Assembly (NCBI RefSeq): GCF_015277815.1
Contig: NZ_CP063813.1
Location: 682,001-746,000 of the forward strand
DNA: 64,000 bases
Reading direction: 5' to 3'
Source of the DNA: Microbacterium atlanticum
GTDB lineage: Bacteria > Actinomycetota > Actinomycetes > Actinomycetales > Microbacteriaceae
Shown here one piece after another: positions 27,038 through 35,987 of the stretch. Under the pieces are notes generated by a model. It did not search any database. It saw only the letters and a list, made by a program, of their open reading frames with translations, and was not told the DNA's origin. Every line of letters begins with the position of its first letter. Position 1 is the stretch's first letter. A program made the position numbers and the translations under genes.

Positions 27038-28033
27038 GTGATCGTCGGAATCGGCGTCGACCTCGTCGACATCCCGCGGTTCGAGCGGACGATCGAGCGC
27101 ACCCCGCGCCTGCTCGAGCGCCTCTTCTCCGACGCCGAGCGGCAGCTCAAGCCCCACTCCCTCGCGGCGCGCTACGCCGCGAAGGAGGCGCTCATCAAGG
27201 CGCTCGGCGGGTCGGACGGCGTGCACTGGACCGAGATCGAGATCGCGTCCGAGGCATCCGGTCGCCCGGTCTTCTCGCTGTGCGGGTCGACGGCCGCCGT
27301 CGTCGCGGAGCGCGGCATCACGGCGGTGCACCTGTCGCTCTCGCACGACGCCGGTCTCGCGGCGGCGTACGTCGTCGCGGAGGCCGCTGCGGTCGGTGCC
27401 GCTGGCGGCGGGGGCGCCTCTGGCGCGGCGGGCGCTCTTGGCGCTGCCGGCGGCGCGAGCTCGCCGAAACAGGGCGTTCCGGCCGAGACCGGGGACGCTG
27501 CCCCCGGTTTCGGCGCGAACACCCTGTCTCGCGGTGATGTCGGGGTGGCTGCCGACGCCGAGCCTCACCTCGGGGCCGGCTCGCCGAAACAGGGGACTCC
27601 GGCCGAGACCGGGGACGCGGCCTCCGGTTTCGGCGCGAACACCCTGTCTCGCGGTAACCCGAACCCCCGCCCCGCCCCCGTCCCCGCCCCCGAGCCCGGG
27701 CCGAGCTCGCCGAAACAGGGCGTTCCGGCCGAGACCGGGGACGCTGCCCCCGGTTTCGGCGCGAGCACCCTGTCTCGCGGTGATGTCGGGGTGGCTGCCG
27801 ACGCGGGGCCCGGGCCGAGCTCGCCGAACCAGGGGGTTCCGGCCGAGACCGAGGACGCTGCCCCCGGTTTCGGCGCGAACACCCTGTCTCGCGGTAACGC
27901 CGACCCCGCCCCCGACCCTGCCGCCGCCCCCGCCCCCAACCCCGCTCCCGGCCGCAGCCGCAGCGCCGACCCCGCCCCGCCCCCCGGCCCCGCCTCGCCC
28001 GGCGCAACCGGCCAGGACGGAGCGGGCGCATGA
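27038..28033 (+). CDS. acpS: Holo-[acyl-carrier-protein] synthase with repeat-derived C-terminal extension
   Basis: A 331-residue protein in which only about residues 1-115 are AcpS, which transfers phosphopantetheine from CoA to ACP. D8 (GIGVDLVD) and E50 (ARYAAKEALIKAL) are the Mg-binding residues, and the LSLSHDAGLAAAYV end strand is present. AcpS is normally about 120 residues; here about 210 extra residues follow. They come from four family B palindromes (27465-27891) read in frame, giving repeats such as SPKQGVPAETGDAAPGFGAN, plus Pro/Ala-rich spacers. GTG at 27038 follows AGGAGG. The stop overlaps alr by ATGA. The tail is probably disordered; function is unknown. Confidence 0.9.
   Translation: MIVGIGVDLVDIPRFERTIERTPRLLERLFSDAERQLKPHSLAARYAAKEALIKALGGSDGVHWTEIEIASEASGRPVFSLCGSTAAVVAERGITAVHLSLSHDAGLAAAYVVAEAAAVGAAGGGGASGAAGALGAAGGASSPKQGVPAETGDAAPGFGANTLSRGDVGVAADAEPHLGAGSPKQGTPAETGDAASGFGANTLSRGNPNPRPAPVPAPEPGPSSPKQGVPAETGDAAPGFGASTLSRGDVGVAADAGPGPSSPNQGVPAETEDAAPGFGANTLSRGNADPAPDPAAAPAPNPAPGRSRSADPAPPPGPASPGATGQDGAGA
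27465..27891. repeat. Four 67-nt palindromes (family B) inside the acpS reading frame
   Basis: Copies at 27465-27531, 27585-27651, 27711-27777 and 27825-27891, each exactly 67 nt. Start-to-start distances are 120, 126 and 114 nt, all multiples of three, so every copy is translated in the same frame. Arms are CGAAACAGG...TTCCGGCCGAGACCG and CGGTTTCGGCGCGA.CACCCTGTCTCG. Confidence 0.9.
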
Positions 28034-29154
28034 GCCGCCTTCCCGCAGGCGCCCTGCGCGAGGTCGTCATCGACGTCGGGGCGATCGAGGACAATGTGCG
28101 CCACTTCCGCCGGCTCACCGGGTCGGAGGTCATCGCAGTGGTCAAGGCCGACGGGTACGGGCACGGGGCCGTGCGTTCGGCGAACGCCGCGCTGGCGGGC
28201 GGCGCCACTCGGCTCGGGGTCGCCGACATCACCGAGGCGCTGGCGCTGCGCCGCGCGGGCATCGACGCGCCCATCGTCGCGTGGCTCCACGCGCCCGACG
28301 CGGACTTCGCCCAGGCGGCCGCGCTCGGCATCGAGCTCGGCATCTCGAACCTCGACCAGCTGCAGAAGGCCGCGGCCGCGGCATCCGGCGATCGTCCGGT
28401 CGGGGTGCACCTCAAGCTCGAGACCGGCCTTTCGCGCAACGGCGTCGCCCCGGAGGACTACCGCGTCGTGTTCGCGGAGTCGGCGCGGCTCGAGCGGATC
28501 GGCCGCATCCGCGTGGTCGCCCTGTTCAGCCACCTCTCGAACGCGTCCGCTGACGACGACCGCGCGGCGCTGCGGGCCTTCGAGGACGCCGTCGGAGTGG
28601 CCGCTTCGCTCGGGCTCGCGCCCCCGCTGCGGCACCTCGCGGCGACGCACGCGGCGATCGACCTGCCGGCGTCGCGGATGGGATGTGTGCGCATCGGCCT
28701 CGGGCTTTACGGACTGTCGCCCTTCGACGACCGCACGTCGGCGGACCTCGGTCTCCGCCCCGCGATGACCCTGCGCGGGACGGTGGCTGCCGTGCGGCGC
28801 GTGCCCGCGGGCAAGGGCGTCTCGTACGGCTACGACTACCGCACCGACCGCGAGACAACGCTCGCCCTCGTGCCGCTCGGGTACGCCGACGGCGTGCCGC
28901 GGCAGGCGTCCGGCACCGGCCCGGTCGTGATCGGCGGGCGGCGGTTCCGCGTGGCCGGCCGCGTCGCCATGGACCAGTTCGTGGTCGACGTCGGCGACCA
29001 CCCCGTGTCCGTAGGCGCCGAGGCGGTGCTCTTCGGGGATCCGACGCTGGGAGCGCCGTCGGCAGCGGAGTGGGCGGATGCCGCGGGCACCATCAACTAC
29101 GAGATCGTGACCCGCGTCGGACCCCGCGTCCCCCGCCGGCAGGTGTCGGAGTGA
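28030..29154 (+). CDS. alr: Alanine racemase
   Basis: A 374-residue PLP enzyme interconverting L- and D-alanine for peptidoglycan. The PLP lysine is K39 in VVKADGYGHG; the second catalytic Tyr lies in the SYGYDYRTDR region of the C-terminal beta-domain. Length and domain order (TIM barrel then beta-domain) are normal. ATG at 28030 overlaps the acpS stop by ATGA, indicating translational coupling. An unrelated palindrome (29195-29294) separates it from tsaE. Confidence 0.97.
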   Translation: MSRLPAGALREVVIDVGAIEDNVRHFRRLTGSEVIAVVKADGYGHGAVRSANAALAGGATRLGVADITEALALRRAGIDAPIVAWLHAPDADFAQAAALGIELGISNLDQLQKAAAAASGDRPVGVHLKLETGLSRNGVAPEDYRVVFAESARLERIGRIRVVALFSHLSNASADDDRAALRAFEDAVGVAASLGLAPPLRHLAATHAAIDLPASRMGCVRIGLGLYGLSPFDDRTSADLGLRPAMTLRGTVAAVRRVPAGKGVSYGYDYRTDRETTLALVPLGYADGVPRQASGTGPVVIGGRRFRVAGRVAMDQFVVDVGDHPVSVGAEAVLFGDPTLGAPSAAEWADAAGTINYEIVTRVGPRVPRRQVSE

Positions 29155-29194
29155 CCGTGGGCGCCGGCGCCACGGCCGGGTCCGGCGCCCGCGC

Positions 29195-29294
29195 CGTTCA
29201 GGATTCAGTCCGGCTGCCGGGCGGCCAGGGCGGCGGGCCCGGAATTCCGCGACCACGAGGCGCCGCGGCCGGCGGGGGAACTGAATCCCGAACG
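29195..29294. repeat. Single 100-nt palindromic element (family D) between alr and tsaE
   Basis: Outer arms CGTTCAGGATTCAGTCC and GAACTGAATCCCGAACG pair, with further GC-rich pairing inside. It lies 40 nt after alr and 26 nt before the tsaE GTG. Sequence differs from the A and B families, but architecture is the same. Confidence 0.7.
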
Positions 29295-29320
29295 CCGGAG
29301 GCCCGAGAGGCGGTGCCCGG

Positions 29321-29866
29321 GTGAGCGGGAACGCCTTCGACGCCCCCGGTGTTGCACCCGGCGTGGCAACGGGAATCGACGCACTGGTCGGCACGCGCGA
29401 GATCACCTCGCCGGAGGCCATGGAGGCCCTCGGCGAGGAGATGGGGCGGATGCTGCGCCCCGGCGACCTGGTGGTCCTCACCGGTCCGCTCGGCGCGGGC
29501 AAGACGACGCTCACCCGGGGCATCGGCCGCGGCCTCGACGTGCGCGGACCCATCCAGAGCCCGACGTTCGTGCTGGCCCGGACGCATCCGTCGCTCTCCG
29601 GCGGCGCGCCGCTCGTCCACGTGGACGCCTACCGCCTCGGCTCCGCCGCCGAGCTCGACGACCTCGACATCGACTTCGACGGGTCGATCGTGATCGTGGA
29701 GTGGGGGCGCGGCATGGTCGACGGCATCCGCGACTCCTGGTGGGATGTCGAGATCGAGCGCGAGTGGCACGGCCACGGCGTCGACAACGCCTGCGGCACC
29801 ATCGGCCACGAGGCCGACCTCGACGCCGACACCCCCCGCCGGGTGTCGATCGTCCGGCGGCCGTAG
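29321..29866 (+). CDS. tsaE: tRNA threonylcarbamoyladenosine biosynthesis ATPase TsaE
   Basis: A 181-residue P-loop ATPase of the t6A machinery that acts with TsaB and TsaD. Walker A is TGPLGAGKTTLTRG, with the conserved SPTFVLARTH switch-like motif and VIVEWG. The first about 25 residues are a non-conserved extension. GTG at 29321 is the first start after the family D palindrome and has no strong ribosome site, so a start slightly downstream is possible. tsaB follows 34 nt later. Confidence 0.95.
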   Translation: MSGNAFDAPGVAPGVATGIDALVGTREITSPEAMEALGEEMGRMLRPGDLVVLTGPLGAGKTTLTRGIGRGLDVRGPIQSPTFVLARTHPSLSGGAPLVHVDAYRLGSAAELDDLDIDFDGSIVIVEWGRGMVDGIRDSWWDVEIEREWHGHGVDNACGTIGHEADLDADTPRRVSIVRRP

Positions 29867-29900
29867 TCGGGCCCCGCAGGGCGCCGACTACCCTGGAAGG

Positions 29901-30578
29901 GTGATCCTGGGCATCGACACCTCGCTCGGCTCCGCCGTGGCGGTGGTCGAGCCCGACGGCGTCATCCGCGCCGACGTCGAGAGCCCCGACCCTCGCGGGC
30001 ACGCCGAGGCCATCGGCAGCTTGATCGAGCGGGCGCTGGCCGAGGCATCCGTCGCTCCTTCCCAGATCACGCATGTCGCCGCGGGCATGGGTCCCGGGCC
30101 TTTCACCGGACTGCGCGTCGGCATCGCCGCGGCACGGGCCTTCGCGCTCGGGCGCGGGGTGCCTGTCGTGCCGGTGCCCAGCCACGACGCGGTCGCGCTG
30201 GAGCTGCTGCTGCATGCCGCGCTGACGACCGACTGGGGGTACGCCGCCGACGTCGAGGACGGCGCGGCCGAGAGCTTCGCCGTCGTGACCGATGCCCGAC
30301 GGCGCGAGTTCGCGTACACCGTCTACCGCGGCATCGACGCCGACGGCCTGCCGATCCGCATCGCGGAGCCCGCCCTCGCGCCTCGCGACCGGCTCGACGA
30401 CGTGCTCGGCGGCCTCGGCGCGTTCCGGCGGGAGGCGGAGCGCATTCCCGCCGCCATGCTCGCGCTCGCCGCCGCGCGGGCCCTCGCGGCCGGGCGCACC
30501 CTGTCGTCCGCCGAAGCGCTGTACCTGCGGTCGCCCGACGTCACGCCGTCGCCCGTGCCGAAGCGGGTGATCGCGTGA
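29901..30578 (+). CDS. tsaB: tRNA threonylcarbamoyladenosine biosynthesis protein TsaB
   Basis: A 225-residue ASKHA-fold protein, partner and scaffold of TsaD in t6A37 synthesis. The N-terminal VILGIDTSLGSAVAVV and the GMGPGPFTGLRVGIAAARAFA signature are typical. GTG at 29901 lies 6 nt after TACCCT (29889-29894), so an internal leaderless promoter inside the cluster is likely. The stop overlaps rimI by GTGA. Confidence 0.96.
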   Translation: MILGIDTSLGSAVAVVEPDGVIRADVESPDPRGHAEAIGSLIERALAEASVAPSQITHVAAGMGPGPFTGLRVGIAAARAFALGRGVPVVPVPSHDAVALELLLHAALTTDWGYAADVEDGAAESFAVVTDARRREFAYTVYRGIDADGLPIRIAEPALAPRDRLDDVLGGLGAFRREAERIPAAMLALAAARALAAGRTLSSAEALYLRSPDVTPSPVPKRVIA

Positions 30579-31150
30579 CGCTGCGCGCCGCCACCGCCGC
30601 CGACCTCGGCGCCATCATGGCGCTCGAGCGCGCCTCGTTCCCGCGTGACGCCTGGTCCGAGGCGATGATGCGCGAAGAGCTCGACTCACCCCACGGCTGG
30701 TACGTCGTCGACGAGGAGGCCGGGCGGCTCGTCGGCTACGCGGGTCTGCGTGCGGTGCGCAACGCGAAGGATGCCGACGTCCAGACGATCACCATCGCCG
30801 AGGCGTCCCGCGGGCGAGGTCGCGGCCGCACGCTGCTCCGCGCCCTCCTCGACGAGGCGGGCCGGCGGGGCGTGGAGGACGTCTTCCTCGAGGTGCGCGC
30901 CGACAACCCGGTCGCCCAGGCGCTCTACACGTCCGAGGGCTTCCTCGAGATCGGCCGCAAGCCCCGCTACTACCAGCCCGACGACGTCGACGCGGTCGTG
31001 ATGAAGCTCGACCTGCGCGGCCGGCTCGGCGGTCGCGCGTCGGCGGCCGGCGAAACTCCACGGATCTCGGCGGATGCGGGCCAGGGAACGGATGCCGCGG
31101 CCCTCCGCAGCCCGGATCCGTGGAGTTCTGCCGGGGGAGCGTGCACATGA
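30575..31150 (+). CDS. rimI: Ribosomal-protein-alanine N-acetyltransferase-like GNAT, with repeat-derived C-terminus
   Basis: A 191-residue GNAT acetyltransferase. Residues 1-147 carry the fold: acetyl-CoA loop around [13 protein letters not shown] (residues 76-88) and the conserved [13 protein letters not shown] segment. RimI family members are about 150 residues; here 44 further residues are produced by reading through a family C palindrome (31048-31133). GTG at 30575 overlaps the tsaB stop (GTGA), and its own stop overlaps tsaD (ATGA). The location between tsaB and tsaD is standard. The protein target is presumably S18 or other N-termini, by family knowledge. Confidence 0.92.
   Translation: MTLRAATAADLGAIMALERASFPRDAWSEAMMREELDSPHGWYVVDEEAGRLVGYAGLRAVRNAKDADVQTITIAEASRGRGRGRTLLRALLDEAGRRGVEDVFLEVRADNPVAQALYTSEGFLEIGRKPRYYQPDDVDAVVMKLDLRGRLGGRASAAGETPRISADAGQGTDAAALRSPDPWSSAGGACT
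31048..31133. repeat. Single 86-nt palindromic element (family C) in the rimI 3' end
   Basis: Outer arms CGGCGAAACTCCACGGATC and GATCCGTGGAGTTCTGCCG pair with one mismatch; inner GC-rich pairing follows. It is read in frame at the end of rimI and stops just before the tsaD ribosome site (GGGGGAG, 31133-31139). Confidence 0.75.
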
Positions 31151-32214
31151 ACCGCGCCGATCCGCTGGTGCTCGGGATCGAGACGAGCTGCGACGAGACC
31201 GGGATCGGGATCGTGCGCGGCCGGACGCTGCTGTCGAACACGATCGCGAGCTCGATGGACGAGCACGCCCGCTACGGCGGCGTCGTGCCCGAGGTCGCGG
31301 CGCGCGCGCACCTCGAGGCGCTGCAGCCGGCGATCGAGGCGGCGCTCGCCGATTCGGGCGTGGGTCTCGGCGACCTGGACGCCGTGGCCGTGACCAGCGG
31401 GCCGGGGCTGGCCGGCGCGCTCATGGTCGGCGTGGGCGCGGCGAAGGCGCTCGCGGTCTCGCTCCACAAGCCGCTCTACGCCGTCAACCACCTCGTCGGA
31501 CACATCGCCGCCGACATCCTCGACGCCGAGGCGCCGCCGCTGGAGTACCCCACCGTCGCGCTGCTGGTCAGCGGCGGGCACACCTCGCTGCTGCTGGTGC
31601 GCGACCTCACGAGCGACGTCGAGCTGCTCGGAGAGACGATGGACGACGCCGCCGGAGAGGCCTTCGACAAGGTGGCCCGCCTGCTCGGGCTGCCGTACCC
31701 GGGAGGTCCCGAGATCGACCGGGCCGCGGCATCCGGTGATCCGGCCGCGATCGCGTTCCCCCGTGGGCTGTCCCGCGCCTCCGACATGGCGAACCACCGC
31801 TACGACTTCTCGTTCTCGGGCCTCAAGACCGCGGTCGCCCGCTGGGTCGAGCAGCGCCGCGCCGCGGGCGAGGAGGTTCCGGTCGCCGACGTCGCGGCGA
31901 GCTTCCGCGAGGCGGTCGTCGACGTGCTCGTGACGAAGGCGCTGGCGGCGTGCCGCGACCACGGCGTGCCGCGGCTGCTGCTCGGCGGCGGCGTGATCGC
32001 CAACCGGCGGCTGCGCGACGTCGCACTCGAGCGGGCCGCCGCCGAGGGTGTGACAGTGCGGATCCCGCCGCTCTCGCTCTGCACCGACAACGGCGCGATG
32101 ATCGCCGCGCTCACCGCCGAGCTCATCATGGCCGGCCGCCCCCCGTCGACCCTCGAGTTCGGCGCGGACTCCACCTTGCCGGTGACCGACATCCAGGTCG
32201 CGGAGGGAGCATGA
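31147..32214 (+). CDS. tsaD: tRNA N6-adenosine threonylcarbamoyltransferase TsaD
   Basis: A 355-residue ASKHA metalloenzyme that transfers threonylcarbamoyl to A37 of ANN-decoding tRNAs. The N-terminal [11 protein letters not shown], the metal-binding NHLVGH (HxxxH), [10 protein letters not shown] and the C-terminal [10 protein letters not shown] motif are present. ATG at 31147 is chosen for the ATGA coupling with rimI and the GGGGGAG ribosome site; a GTG at 31120 would start inside the palindrome. The stop overlaps the next gene. Confidence 0.97.
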   Translation: MNRADPLVLGIETSCDETGIGIVRGRTLLSNTIASSMDEHARYGGVVPEVAARAHLEALQPAIEAALADSGVGLGDLDAVAVTSGPGLAGALMVGVGAAKALAVSLHKPLYAVNHLVGHIAADILDAEAPPLEYPTVALLVSGGHTSLLLVRDLTSDVELLGETMDDAAGEAFDKVARLLGLPYPGGPEIDRAAASGDPAAIAFPRGLSRASDMANHRYDFSFSGLKTAVARWVEQRRAAGEEVPVADVAASFREAVVDVLVTKALAACRDHGVPRLLLGGGVIANRRLRDVALERAAAEGVTVRIPPLSLCTDNGAMIAALTAELIMAGRPPSTLEFGADSTLPVTDIQVAEGA

Positions 32215-32924
32215 CCGACGACGAGCGGATGCCGCGACCCCCGGCCCCCGAGCCCGCGGCGCCTTCGCAGCCCGGCTCGGCTGCGCCCGCGGCGGCGTCC
32301 CCGCCGGCATCCCCGCCGCTTCCGCCGACCGAGGCGTCCCCGCCGGCATCCCCGCCGCTTCCGCAGGCCGAGGCGGCGGCGGCGTCCCCGCCGCTTCCGC
32401 CGGCCGAGGCCGCGACTGCCGCGGCGGCATCCGCTCCGCCCCCACCGCCGGCTCCCTCCCCGCAGGCGGCAGCCCCGGGCGGACAGGCGACGGTGGAGGC
32501 CCCCTCTCCCGACGTCGAGCTCGCACAGGATGCGTCGCCTCTCCCCGGCGCGCACCGCGGCGGCTTCTCACGGCTGCCGACGGCACCCGTCCCGGTGACG
32601 GTCGAGACCGCACCCGCCGAGCCGGGCGGCGGCGACTTCGCGCCCGACAGCGGCACGTGGATCGCGCCCCAGGACGACGCGTTCAGCCGCGGGCTCGCCG
32701 GGTGGGCGCTCGCCTTCGGCATCGTGGGGCTGGTCGTGTCGCTGTTCGTCGGCTGGGGCTTCCCGATCGGCATCGTCGCCGTCGTGTCGGCGATCATCGC
32801 GCTGCGCCGGCCGCTGGAGAGCCGGGCGATCGCCGTGTGGGCCCTCGTGCTGGGGGTCGTCTCGATCCTCTACAGCGCGGGGTGGCTGCTCTTCGCCGCC
32901 ATGCGCGCCAACCTCCTCGGCTGA
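32211..32924 (+). CDS. DUF4190-like two-helix membrane protein with Pro/Ala-rich N-terminus
   Basis: A 237-residue protein. Residues 1-150 are low-complexity Pro/Ala, with three imperfect copies of a roughly 13-residue unit ([13 protein letters not shown] and relatives). Residues about 165-232 form two transmembrane helices joined by a short basic loop (RRPLESR), as in DUF4190 proteins. ATG at 32211 overlaps the tsaD stop (ATGA) and has GGAGGGAG upstream. No function is known; in actinobacteria such proteins often sit in the envelope or near division proteins. Confidence 0.75.
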   Translation: MTDDERMPRPPAPEPAAPSQPGSAAPAAASPPASPPLPPTEASPPASPPLPQAEAAAASPPLPPAEAATAAAASAPPPPPAPSPQAAAPGGQATVEAPSPDVELAQDASPLPGAHRGGFSRLPTAPVPVTVETAPAEPGGGDFAPDSGTWIAPQDDAFSRGLAGWALAFGIVGLVVSLFVGWGFPIGIVAVVSAIIALRRPLESRAIAVWALVLGVVSILYSAGWLLFAAMRANLLG

Positions 32925-32973
32925 GGCCACTGCGCCGGCCGGCGGGGCGCGCCGTTGCGGTCCGCTGCTGACC

Positions 32974-33086
32974 GCCCGCGCCGCGGGATCCGCCGGGGCA
33001 CGGAGGCCTTCCCAGCCGACCCCCCGCGCCGCGCGATCCGCCGGAGAGGTGGGCCGCCCGGGCACGGAGGCCTTCCGAGCCGACCC
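32974..33086. repeat. Direct repeat in the convergent intergenic region
   Basis: Two imperfect copies of a unit beginning CCCGCGCCGCGGGATCCGCC and containing GGCACGGAGGCCTTCC, the second with an extra about 17-bp insertion. It lies between the DUF4190-like gene and the methyltransferase gene, both ending here. No clear terminator was found. Confidence 0.65.
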
Positions 33087-33143
33087 GCCCGGGGCCGCCC
33101 TGGCCGACCGCCAGGCGGCCGCCCGGGCCGGCCCGCTTCGCGA

Positions 33144-34331
33144 CTACACGCGGTCGGCAAGGATCGCCGTCCGGCGGCTGCCGATCCGCGTCAGGATCAG
33201 CGTCGCCGCCTGATCGCCCCGCAGCTTCAGCCGCGTGCGCAGCGTGGCCGGATCGATGTCGACGCCGCGCTTCTTGATCTCGAGGCGTCCGATGTCGCGC
33301 TCCCGCAGCGCCCTCGCGAGGGCCTTCACATCCGACGGGACCACCTCACGCACCCGGAACGTCGACACGAACGGCGACGTCAGTGCGGCATCCGACGTCA
33401 CATACGCGATGCGCTCGTCGAGCATCCCGGCCTCGAGCGACCGGGCGACATCTCCGATGAGGCGCGCGCGGATCACCGCGCCGTCCGGCTCGTGCAGGTA
33501 GGCGCCGAGCTCGCGGACCGGTTCGTCCGAGGCATCCGTCCCGCTCGTGAGCTCGTGCGCAGCCTCGCCGCGCATGACCAGCGCCGCACGGCGCACGCCC
33601 TCGCGCGCCAGCGCCCCCGACCAGAGCACGAGCTCGACGGTCGAGCCGTCCGCGCTCACCCACTGCGCCTCGACGTCGTCGGGGATCGCGTCGCGGTCGA
33701 GACCCGGCCCGAGCTTCACGCCGACCGGCATGCGGCGCGCGAGGTCGAACACCCAGTCCAGCGACGGCGACCAGTCCTCGGGGCGGGTGCGGGCGGTCTC
33801 GCTGTGACCGGCCGTGCGGCGCGCGGGGTCGAGCCACGCCGCGTCGACGCCGTCGAGATCGGCGTCCTCGGCGGTGCCGTGGCGCACCTCGGCGTCCGCG
33901 CCGAAGGGCGCCAGGTTGTAGGCGGCGATGCCGGCGGTGACGGCGTCGGCCTCCACGGCCGTGACCCGCAGCCCGAGCCCGGCGAGCCCCAGCGCGTCGC
34001 CGCCGATGCCGCAGCCGAGGTCGGCGACATGCGCGAAGCCGGCCTCGCGGAAGCGCGCCGCGTGCCGCACGGCGATCGAAAGCCGCGTGGCCTGCTCGAG
34101 GCCGGCCCGGGTGAACAGCATCCGCCGGGCGAGGTCGCCGAACTTCGCCGCACCCTTGGTGCGCAGGCGGGCCTGCCCGACGACCGCCGAGACCAGGTCG
34201 GGGGAGTGACCGTCGCGGCGCAGCCGCGTGACCGCGCGGCCGACGTCGGCGGAGTCCTCGACCGCCGGCATCGCGTCGAGCAGCCGCAGGCCCTCCGGCG
34301 TCAGCAGCGCCTCGAGTTCGGTCATCTCCAC
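33144..34331 (-). CDS. Class I SAM-dependent methyltransferase with THUMP-like C-terminal domain
   Basis: A 395-residue protein. Residues about 95-110 hold SAM motif I (VADLGCGIGGDALGL); a DPAR motif (AAWLDPARR) follows as a likely catalytic or substrate loop. The last 90 residues resemble the small THUMP-like domain found in this family (VKALARALRERDIGRLEIKK). An RNA substrate is likely by family resemblance, but none is proven. GTG at 34331 lies 6 nt after TAGGCT (complement of 34338-34343), so a leaderless start; an ATG at 34325 is the alternative. Divergent from groES. Confidence 0.85.
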   Translation of the reverse strand: MEMTELEALLTPEGLRLLDAMPAVEDSADVGRAVTRLRRDGHSPDLVSAVVGQARLRTKGAAKFGDLARRMLFTRAGLEQATRLSIAVRHAARFREAGFAHVADLGCGIGGDALGLAGLGLRVTAVEADAVTAGIAAYNLAPFGADAEVRHGTAEDADLDGVDAAWLDPARRTAGHSETARTRPEDWSPSLDWVFDLARRMPVGVKLGPGLDRDAIPDDVEAQWVSADGSTVELVLWSGALAREGVRRAALVMRGEAAHELTSGTDASDEPVRELGAYLHEPDGAVIRARLIGDVARSLEAGMLDERIAYVTSDAALTSPFVSTFRVREVVPSDVKALARALRERDIGRLEIKKRGVDIDPATLRTRLKLRGDQAATLILTRIGSRRTAILADRV

Positions 34332-34371
34332 CCGCCGAGCCTACCCAGGAGGTCATACGACGACGCTCGTT

Positions 34372-34440
34372 GGCACTCACGTTGCATGAGTGCCAGCCGG
34401 TTGCCTAGACTGAGATCAGCACTCGCAATGCCAGAGTGCT
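34372..34440 (+). promoter_or_regulatory. groES promoter flanked by two CIRCE operators
   Basis: First CIRCE: GGCACTC (34372-34378), 9 nt, GAGTGCC (34388-34394). Second: AGCACTC (34418-34424), 9 nt, GAGTGCT (34434-34440). Between and under them lie -35 TTGCAT (34382-34387), an 18-nt spacer and -10 TAGACT (34406-34411). HrcA repression of groES is therefore strongly supported. Confidence 0.92.
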
Positions 34441-34475
34441 AACGAGTCTTAGTCTCAAGAAAGAAGAGGTAGACC

Positions 34476-34772
34476 GTGTCGGTTTCCATCAAGCCGCTCG
34501 AGGACCGGATCGTCATCAAGCAGGTCGAGGCCGAGCAGACCACGTCCAGCGGTCTGGTCATCCCCGACACCGCCAAGGAGAAGCCCCAAGAGGGTGAAGT
34601 CGTGGCGGTGGGCCCGGGTCGCATCGACGACAACGGCAACCGCATCCCGCTCGACGTCGCCGTCGGCGACCGCGTGATCTACAGCAAGTACGGCGGGACC
34701 GAGGTCAAGTTCGGCGGTGACGAGTTCCTCGTCCTGTCGGCCCGCGACGTGCTGGCGGTCGTCGTCCGCTGA
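34476..34772 (+). CDS. groES: Co-chaperonin GroES
   Basis: A 98-residue Hsp10 that caps GroEL and closes the folding chamber. [12 protein letters not shown], the mobile loop around [12 protein letters not shown] and [11 protein letters not shown] are typical. GTG at 34476 follows AAGAAGAGG. No groEL follows; a terminator and an unrelated transporter gene do, so groEL must be elsewhere. Two CIRCE sites predict heat-shock control by HrcA. Confidence 0.98.
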   Translation: MSVSIKPLEDRIVIKQVEAEQTTSSGLVIPDTAKEKPQEGEVVAVGPGRIDDNGNRIPLDVAVGDRVIYSKYGGTEVKFGGDEFLVLSARDVLAVVVR

Positions 34773-34788
34773 GTTCTGCGCACCGCGC

Positions 34789-34838
34789 GACGAGAGGGTC
34801 GGATGCTTCGGCATCCGGCCCTCTCGTCTTTCCCGTTT
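34789..34838 (+). terminator. Terminator after groES
   Basis: Eighteen-bp stem (34789-34806 with 34811-34828) closed by TTCG, followed by TTTCCCGTTT. Confidence 0.85.
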
Positions 34839-34967
34839 CGCCGGCTCACGCCGTCGGGAGCGCGCCACCGGACGGTGGCAGGAATACGCCCACGGACGGC
34901 AGACGACGGATGCCGCGACCGGCCCGCACACGGACCGCACGGTCGACGGCGGGCGTAGGCTGACCCG

Positions 34968-35987
34968 GTGAGTCCCGAGCAGTCCCGCCTTCCCGAACGC
35001 GCCGAGGTGGACGCCCTGGACGACGCCACCGCCCTCGACCTGGGCGTGACGACGGCGGAGAGCGGCGGCATCCGCGACTCCGTCGCCGCGGCGCGCGAGC
35101 GCACCCTCGGCGGGATCTACGCGTTCTCGGCCTACCTGCTCTGGGGCTTCCTGCCGCTGTACTTCCTGCTGCTGGCACCGACGGGGCCGTGGGAGATCGT
35201 GGCCTGGCGCATCCTGCTGTCGCTGGGCTTCTGCGCGCTGCTGCTCACCGCGACGCGCACCTGGCCGCGGCTCGTCGCGATCTTCCGGCAGCCGCGCGTG
35301 CTCGGCCTGACGGTGATCGCCGGCCTCACCATCTACGTGAACTGGCAGGTGTTCATCTACGGCGCCCTGTCGGGTCACGTCATCGAGACCAGCCTCGGCT
35401 ACTTCATCAACCCGATCGCGACCGTCCTGCTCGCAGTGCTCGTGCTGCGGGAGCGGCTGCGGCCGACGCAGTGGGTCGCCATCGGAATCGCCGCGGCGGC
35501 GGTCGCCGTGATCGTCATCGGGTACGGCGCGTTCCCGTGGATCGCGCTCACGCTCGCGGCATCCTTCGGCATCTACGGCCTGGTGAAGAAGAAGGTCGGC
35601 CCGTCGGTCGACGCCGTGAGCGGGCTGACGCTGGAGACGCTGTGGCTGTCGCCGATCGCCGTGGTGGTGCTCATCGTCGTCGGGATGACCGAGGGCCTCA
35701 CGTTCGGCGCGGCGGGGTGGCCCCACGCGGTGCTGCTGAGCCTCGCGGGCATCGTCACGGCGATCCCGCTGCTGCTCTTCGCCGCGGGCGCCCGACGCGT
35801 GTCGCTCACCACGATCGGGCTGCTGCAGTTCGTGGCGCCGATCCTGCAATTCCTGGTCGGGTGGCTGCTGCTCGGCGAGCCGATGCCCCTCGAGCGCTGG
35901 ATCGGCTTCGGCCTCGTGTGGGTCGCGCTCTCGGTGCTGACGGTCGACTCGCTGCTGCACGCCCGTCGGACGCGCGCGGCGGGGTAG
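34968..35987 (+). CDS. rarD: EamA-family transporter RarD
   Basis: A 339-residue ten-helix membrane protein of the drug/metabolite transporter group. An N-terminal cytosolic stretch (about 45 residues) is followed by GIYAFSAYLLWGFLPLYF and later YVNWQVFIYGALSGHVIETSLGYFINP, both characteristic of RarD. The transported compound is unknown for most members; chloramphenicol sensitivity gave the name. GTG at 34968 lies 6 nt after TAGGCT (34956-34961), indicating a leaderless mRNA. Confidence 0.92.
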   Translation: MSPEQSRLPERAEVDALDDATALDLGVTTAESGGIRDSVAAARERTLGGIYAFSAYLLWGFLPLYFLLLAPTGPWEIVAWRILLSLGFCALLLTATRTWPRLVAIFRQPRVLGLTVIAGLTIYVNWQVFIYGALSGHVIETSLGYFINPIATVLLAVLVLRERLRPTQWVAIGIAAAAVAVIVIGYGAFPWIALTLAASFGIYGLVKKKVGPSVDAVSGLTLETLWLSPIAVVVLIVVGMTEGLTFGAAGWPHAVLLSLAGIVTAIPLLLFAAGARRVSLTTIGLLQFVAPILQFLVGWLLLGEPMPLERWIGFGLVWVALSVLTVDSLLHARRTRAAG

